Of a stretch of 51,673 nucleotides of DNA, positions 49,150-51,673 are shown in pieces (the first letter of the stretch is position 1; the number at the start of each line of letters is the position of its first letter). Below the pieces are notes generated by a model that saw nothing but the letters and a program-made list of their open reading frames with translations, was not told the DNA's origin and searched no databases. This DNA is from Flavobacteriales bacterium (lineage in GTDB: Bacteria > Bacteroidota > Bacteroidia > Flavobacteriales > Flavobacteriaceae). The position numbers and the translations under genes were made by a program. The DNA lies in contig SGZE01000004.1 in assembly GCA_004214015.1 (NCBI GenBank), positions 1 through 51,673 on the forward strand, written 5' to 3'.

Positions 49150-51264
49150 ATGAATAAATCTTTTTTTGCCCTATCTATAATTTTAATTGTTTCCTGTAAT
49201 ACATCTACAGATATTAATTATCCATTAACTGAAAAAAAAATAATGGTTGATACATATTTTGGAACTGATATAGAGGATCCATATAGGTGGCTTGAAGATG
49301 ATCTTTCGTCAAATACAATGGACTGGGTAGATAGTCAAAATGAAGTAACTTTTGATTATTTAAATTCGATTCCATACAGAGATAAGCTGAAAAATAAATT
49401 AACAACTATTTGGAACTATGAGAAACAAGCCAGCCCATTTTATAGAGGTGATTATATTTATTATTACAAAAATGATGGTCTGCAAAATCAATATGTTGTA
49501 TATAGAAAAAAAATTAATTCAGCTTCGGATGAAGAAGTTTTTCTAGACCCAAATAGCTTCTCAGATGATGGAACTATTTCACTTACAGGACTTTACTTTT
49601 CAAATGACGGAAAATTTCTTTCATATTTAATCTCTGAAGGAGGTAGTGATTGGAGAAAAGCAGTCGTAATGAATACTGAAACAAAAGAAATAATTGGAGA
49701 CACTCTTACAAATATTAAGTTTAGTGGAGTTTCATGGAAGGGTAATGAAGGCTTTTACTATTCTTCATACGATAAACCCAAGGGGAGTGAACTTACAGAT
49801 TATACAGATAGACACAAGCTTTATTATCACCAATTAGAAGAAGAGCAAGAATCTGATAATATAGTTTTTGGTAATTCAGAACTTAAGTATAGATATGTTT
49901 CAGGAAGTGTATCAGACGATAACAATTATTTATTTATCTCTGCTTCAAATTTAACTGATGGAAACAAATTGTTTATGATAGACTTAGTTAATAATCCAAA
50001 AAAAATTCAGACTATAAGTAATGATGAATCAACAGATGATAATATTGTGGACACTGATGGTGATACTTTTTATATTTTCACAAACTATGATGCCCCAAAT
50101 AAAAGATTAGTAAAAACATCTGCAAATAAATTAAATAGAAATAATTGGAAAGATGTAATTCCTGAGAGTAAAAATGTTTTTTCAGTAAGTGCTGGTAGTG
50201 GATATTTTTTTGCAAAATATTTGGTTGATGCAGTTTCAGAGGTTCGTCAATATAAATATAATGGAGATTTAGTTAGAATAATTGATTTGCCTGGACTTGG
50301 AAGTGCTAGTGGATTTTATGGTGAAAAAGATCAAGAAGAATTATATTTTTCATTTTCTAATTATTATACCCCTGGTAGCCTATATTCATTTGACCCAGAT
50401 AATGGAGATTATGATCTATATTGGAAACCTGAAATTGAATTTAACTCATCTGAATATACTTCTAAGCAAGTTTTCTATAAATCAAAAGATGGTACAAGTG
50501 TTCCTATGATGATTACTCATAAGAAAGATCTAGTTTTAAACGGTAAGAACCCAACAATACTATATGGATATGGAGGCTTTAATATATCTAGAACTCCAGG
50601 GTTTAGTGTTCCAAATGCTGTTTGGATGCAATTAGGTGGAATTTATGCAGTGCCAAATATTAGAGGAGGAGGTGAGTATGGAAAAGAATGGCATAACTCT
50701 GGAACAAAGCTAAAAAAACAGAATGTATTTGATGATTTTATTGCTGCAGCTGAGTATCTTATATCATCAGATTATACATCTTCTGAATATTTAGCTTTAA
50801 GAGGTGGGTCTAATGGTGGTTTATTGGTAGGAGCTGTTATGACTCAAAGACCTAATTTAATGAAAGTTGCATTACCTGCAGTTGGTGTTCTAGATATGCT
50901 AAAATACCACAAGTTTACTTCAGGAGCAGGTTGGGCTTTTGATTATGGTACTTCAGAAGAATCTGAAGAGATGTTTAAGTACTTGTTAAATTATTCCCCA
51001 GTTCATAATGTAAAAGAAAACACATCATATCCAGCTACTCTTATTACAACAGGGGATCATGATGACAGGGTTGTACCTGCTCATTCTTTTAAGTTTGCAG
51101 CTCATCTTCAAGATAAACACGTAGGTGAAAATCCAGTTTTAATTAGGATAGAAAAAGATGCTGGTCATGGTTCAGGCACACCTTTATCAAAAACAATTGA
51201 ACAATATTCAGATATTTTTGGATTTACTTTATACAATATGGGAGTCCAAAAAATAAAACTTTAA
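49150..51264 (+). CDS. Prolyl oligopeptidase family serine peptidase, predicted lipoprotein
   Basis: DPYRWLED, RGGGEYGKEWH, LRGGSNGGLL, TGDHDDRVVPAHSFKF; lipobox LIVSCNT. Confidence 0.95.
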   Translation: MNKSFFALSIILIVSCNTSTDINYPLTEKKIMVDTYFGTDIEDPYRWLEDDLSSNTMDWVDSQNEVTFDYLNSIPYRDKLKNKLTTIWNYEKQASPFYRGDYIYYYKNDGLQNQYVVYRKKINSASDEEVFLDPNSFSDDGTISLTGLYFSNDGKFLSYLISEGGSDWRKAVVMNTETKEIIGDTLTNIKFSGVSWKGNEGFYYSSYDKPKGSELTDYTDRHKLYYHQLEEEQESDNIVFGNSELKYRYVSGSVSDDNNYLFISASNLTDGNKLFMIDLVNNPKKIQTISNDESTDDNIVDTDGDTFYIFTNYDAPNKRLVKTSANKLNRNNWKDVIPESKNVFSVSAGSGYFFAKYLVDAVSEVRQYKYNGDLVRIIDLPGLGSASGFYGEKDQEELYFSFSNYYTPGSLYSFDPDNGDYDLYWKPEIEFNSSEYTSKQVFYKSKDGTSVPMMITHKKDLVLNGKNPTILYGYGGFNISRTPGFSVPNAVWMQLGGIYAVPNIRGGGEYGKEWHNSGTKLKKQNVFDDFIAAAEYLISSDYTSSEYLALRGGSNGGLLVGAVMTQRPNLMKVALPAVGVLDMLKYHKFTSGAGWAFDYGTSEESEEMFKYLLNYSPVHNVKENTSYPATLITTGDHDDRVVPAHSFKFAAHLQDKHVGENPVLIRIEKDAGHGSGTPLSKTIEQYSDIFGFTLYNMGVQKIKL

Positions 51265-51673
51265 TCAAAGTAACTAAAGCTTTCATTAGCTTTAATACTC
51301 TTTAGCGTTTCATAAATTAGTTTAATAACATTTTCTACATCTTCTTTTTGAACCATTTCAACAGTAGTGTGCATATATCTTAAAGGAAGAGATATAAGTG
51401 CTGATGGAACACCTCCATTGCTGTAAGCAAATGCATCAGTATCTGTCCCTGTGTATCTAGATGAAGCTGCTCTTTGAAAAGGTATTTTATTTTTCTCTGC
51501 TGTAGTAATAATCTTTTCTCTAAGAATATTTTGAACTGCAGGTGCATAAGAAATAACGGGCCCTTTACCTATTTTAGTATCTCCCTGTTTCTTTGCTTCT
51601 ATCATTGGAGTTGAAGTGTCGTGAGTAACATCAGTAACTATAGCAACATCTGGTTTTAAAGTATTGGTAATCA
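51261..51673 (-). CDS. M42 family aminopeptidase/endoglucanase-like, C-terminal part (5' truncated by window edge)
   Basis: Frame open to window edge (ITNTLKPDVAIVTDVTHDTSTPMIEAKK); KGPVISYA, SSRYTGTDTDAFAYSNGGVPSALISLPLRYMHTTVEMV. Confidence 0.88.
   Translation of the reverse strand, partial: ITNTLKPDVAIVTDVTHDTSTPMIEAKKQGDTKIGKGPVISYAPAVQNILREKIITTAEKNKIPFQRAASSRYTGTDTDAFAYSNGGVPSALISLPLRYMHTTVEMVQKEDVENVIKLIYETLKSIKANESFSYFD

Noticed and set aside
1-51673. CRISPR array, prophage, transposon, toxin-antitoxin or defence system
   Set aside because: No regularly spaced repeats, transposase/integrase motifs, phage structural genes or recognised defence domains were found on reading both strands.

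Overview
An AT-rich, gene-dense chromosomal window with mostly housekeeping genes. Gene content, GSII-type glutamine synthetase, DUF3276/DUF1573/YajC neighbourhood and repeated TAnnTTTG -7 promoter motifs indicate Bacteroidota, probably a marine, streamlined Flavobacteriales-like organism (inference). Recognisable loci: a sugar-salvage-like cassette (truncated GH109/Gfo-Idh-like protein, GHMP kinase, nucleotidyltransferase); lipidated MsrA with small lipoproteins; pirin; tRNA-Arg(ACG) and a Ca/Na antiporter; glnA (GSII); purM-like/prfA/pyrF; amidohydrolase; fluC; ilvE; grpE-dnaJ and a sigma-54 activator; M28 peptidase; MATE; gltBD; secA; lnt; pssA; lptB/tatC/kdsD; recQ; M14 peptidase; DUF3276; ABC exporter; nusB; DUF1573; yajC; pyrD; prolyl oligopeptidase; partial M42 peptidase. 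No transposase, integrase, CRISPR array or rRNA was seen. The most unusual signals are: (1) an unlisted 21-codon ORF (6080-6145, minus) encoding MDCNCKSCECTKSCNCTCCNC, with 9 Cys in 21 residues and metallothionein-like; (2) a clean sigma-54 -24/-12 promoter before grpE-dnaJ, followed by a REC-AAA+ sigma-54 activator that lacks a C-terminal DNA-binding domain and carries GSFTSA instead of GAFTGA; (3) a tRNA-Arg in which the near-universal G19-C56 elbow pair appears replaced by A19-U56; (4) a possible structured non-coding transcript at about 5815-6012 on the minus strand. All were read by eye with no database searches.
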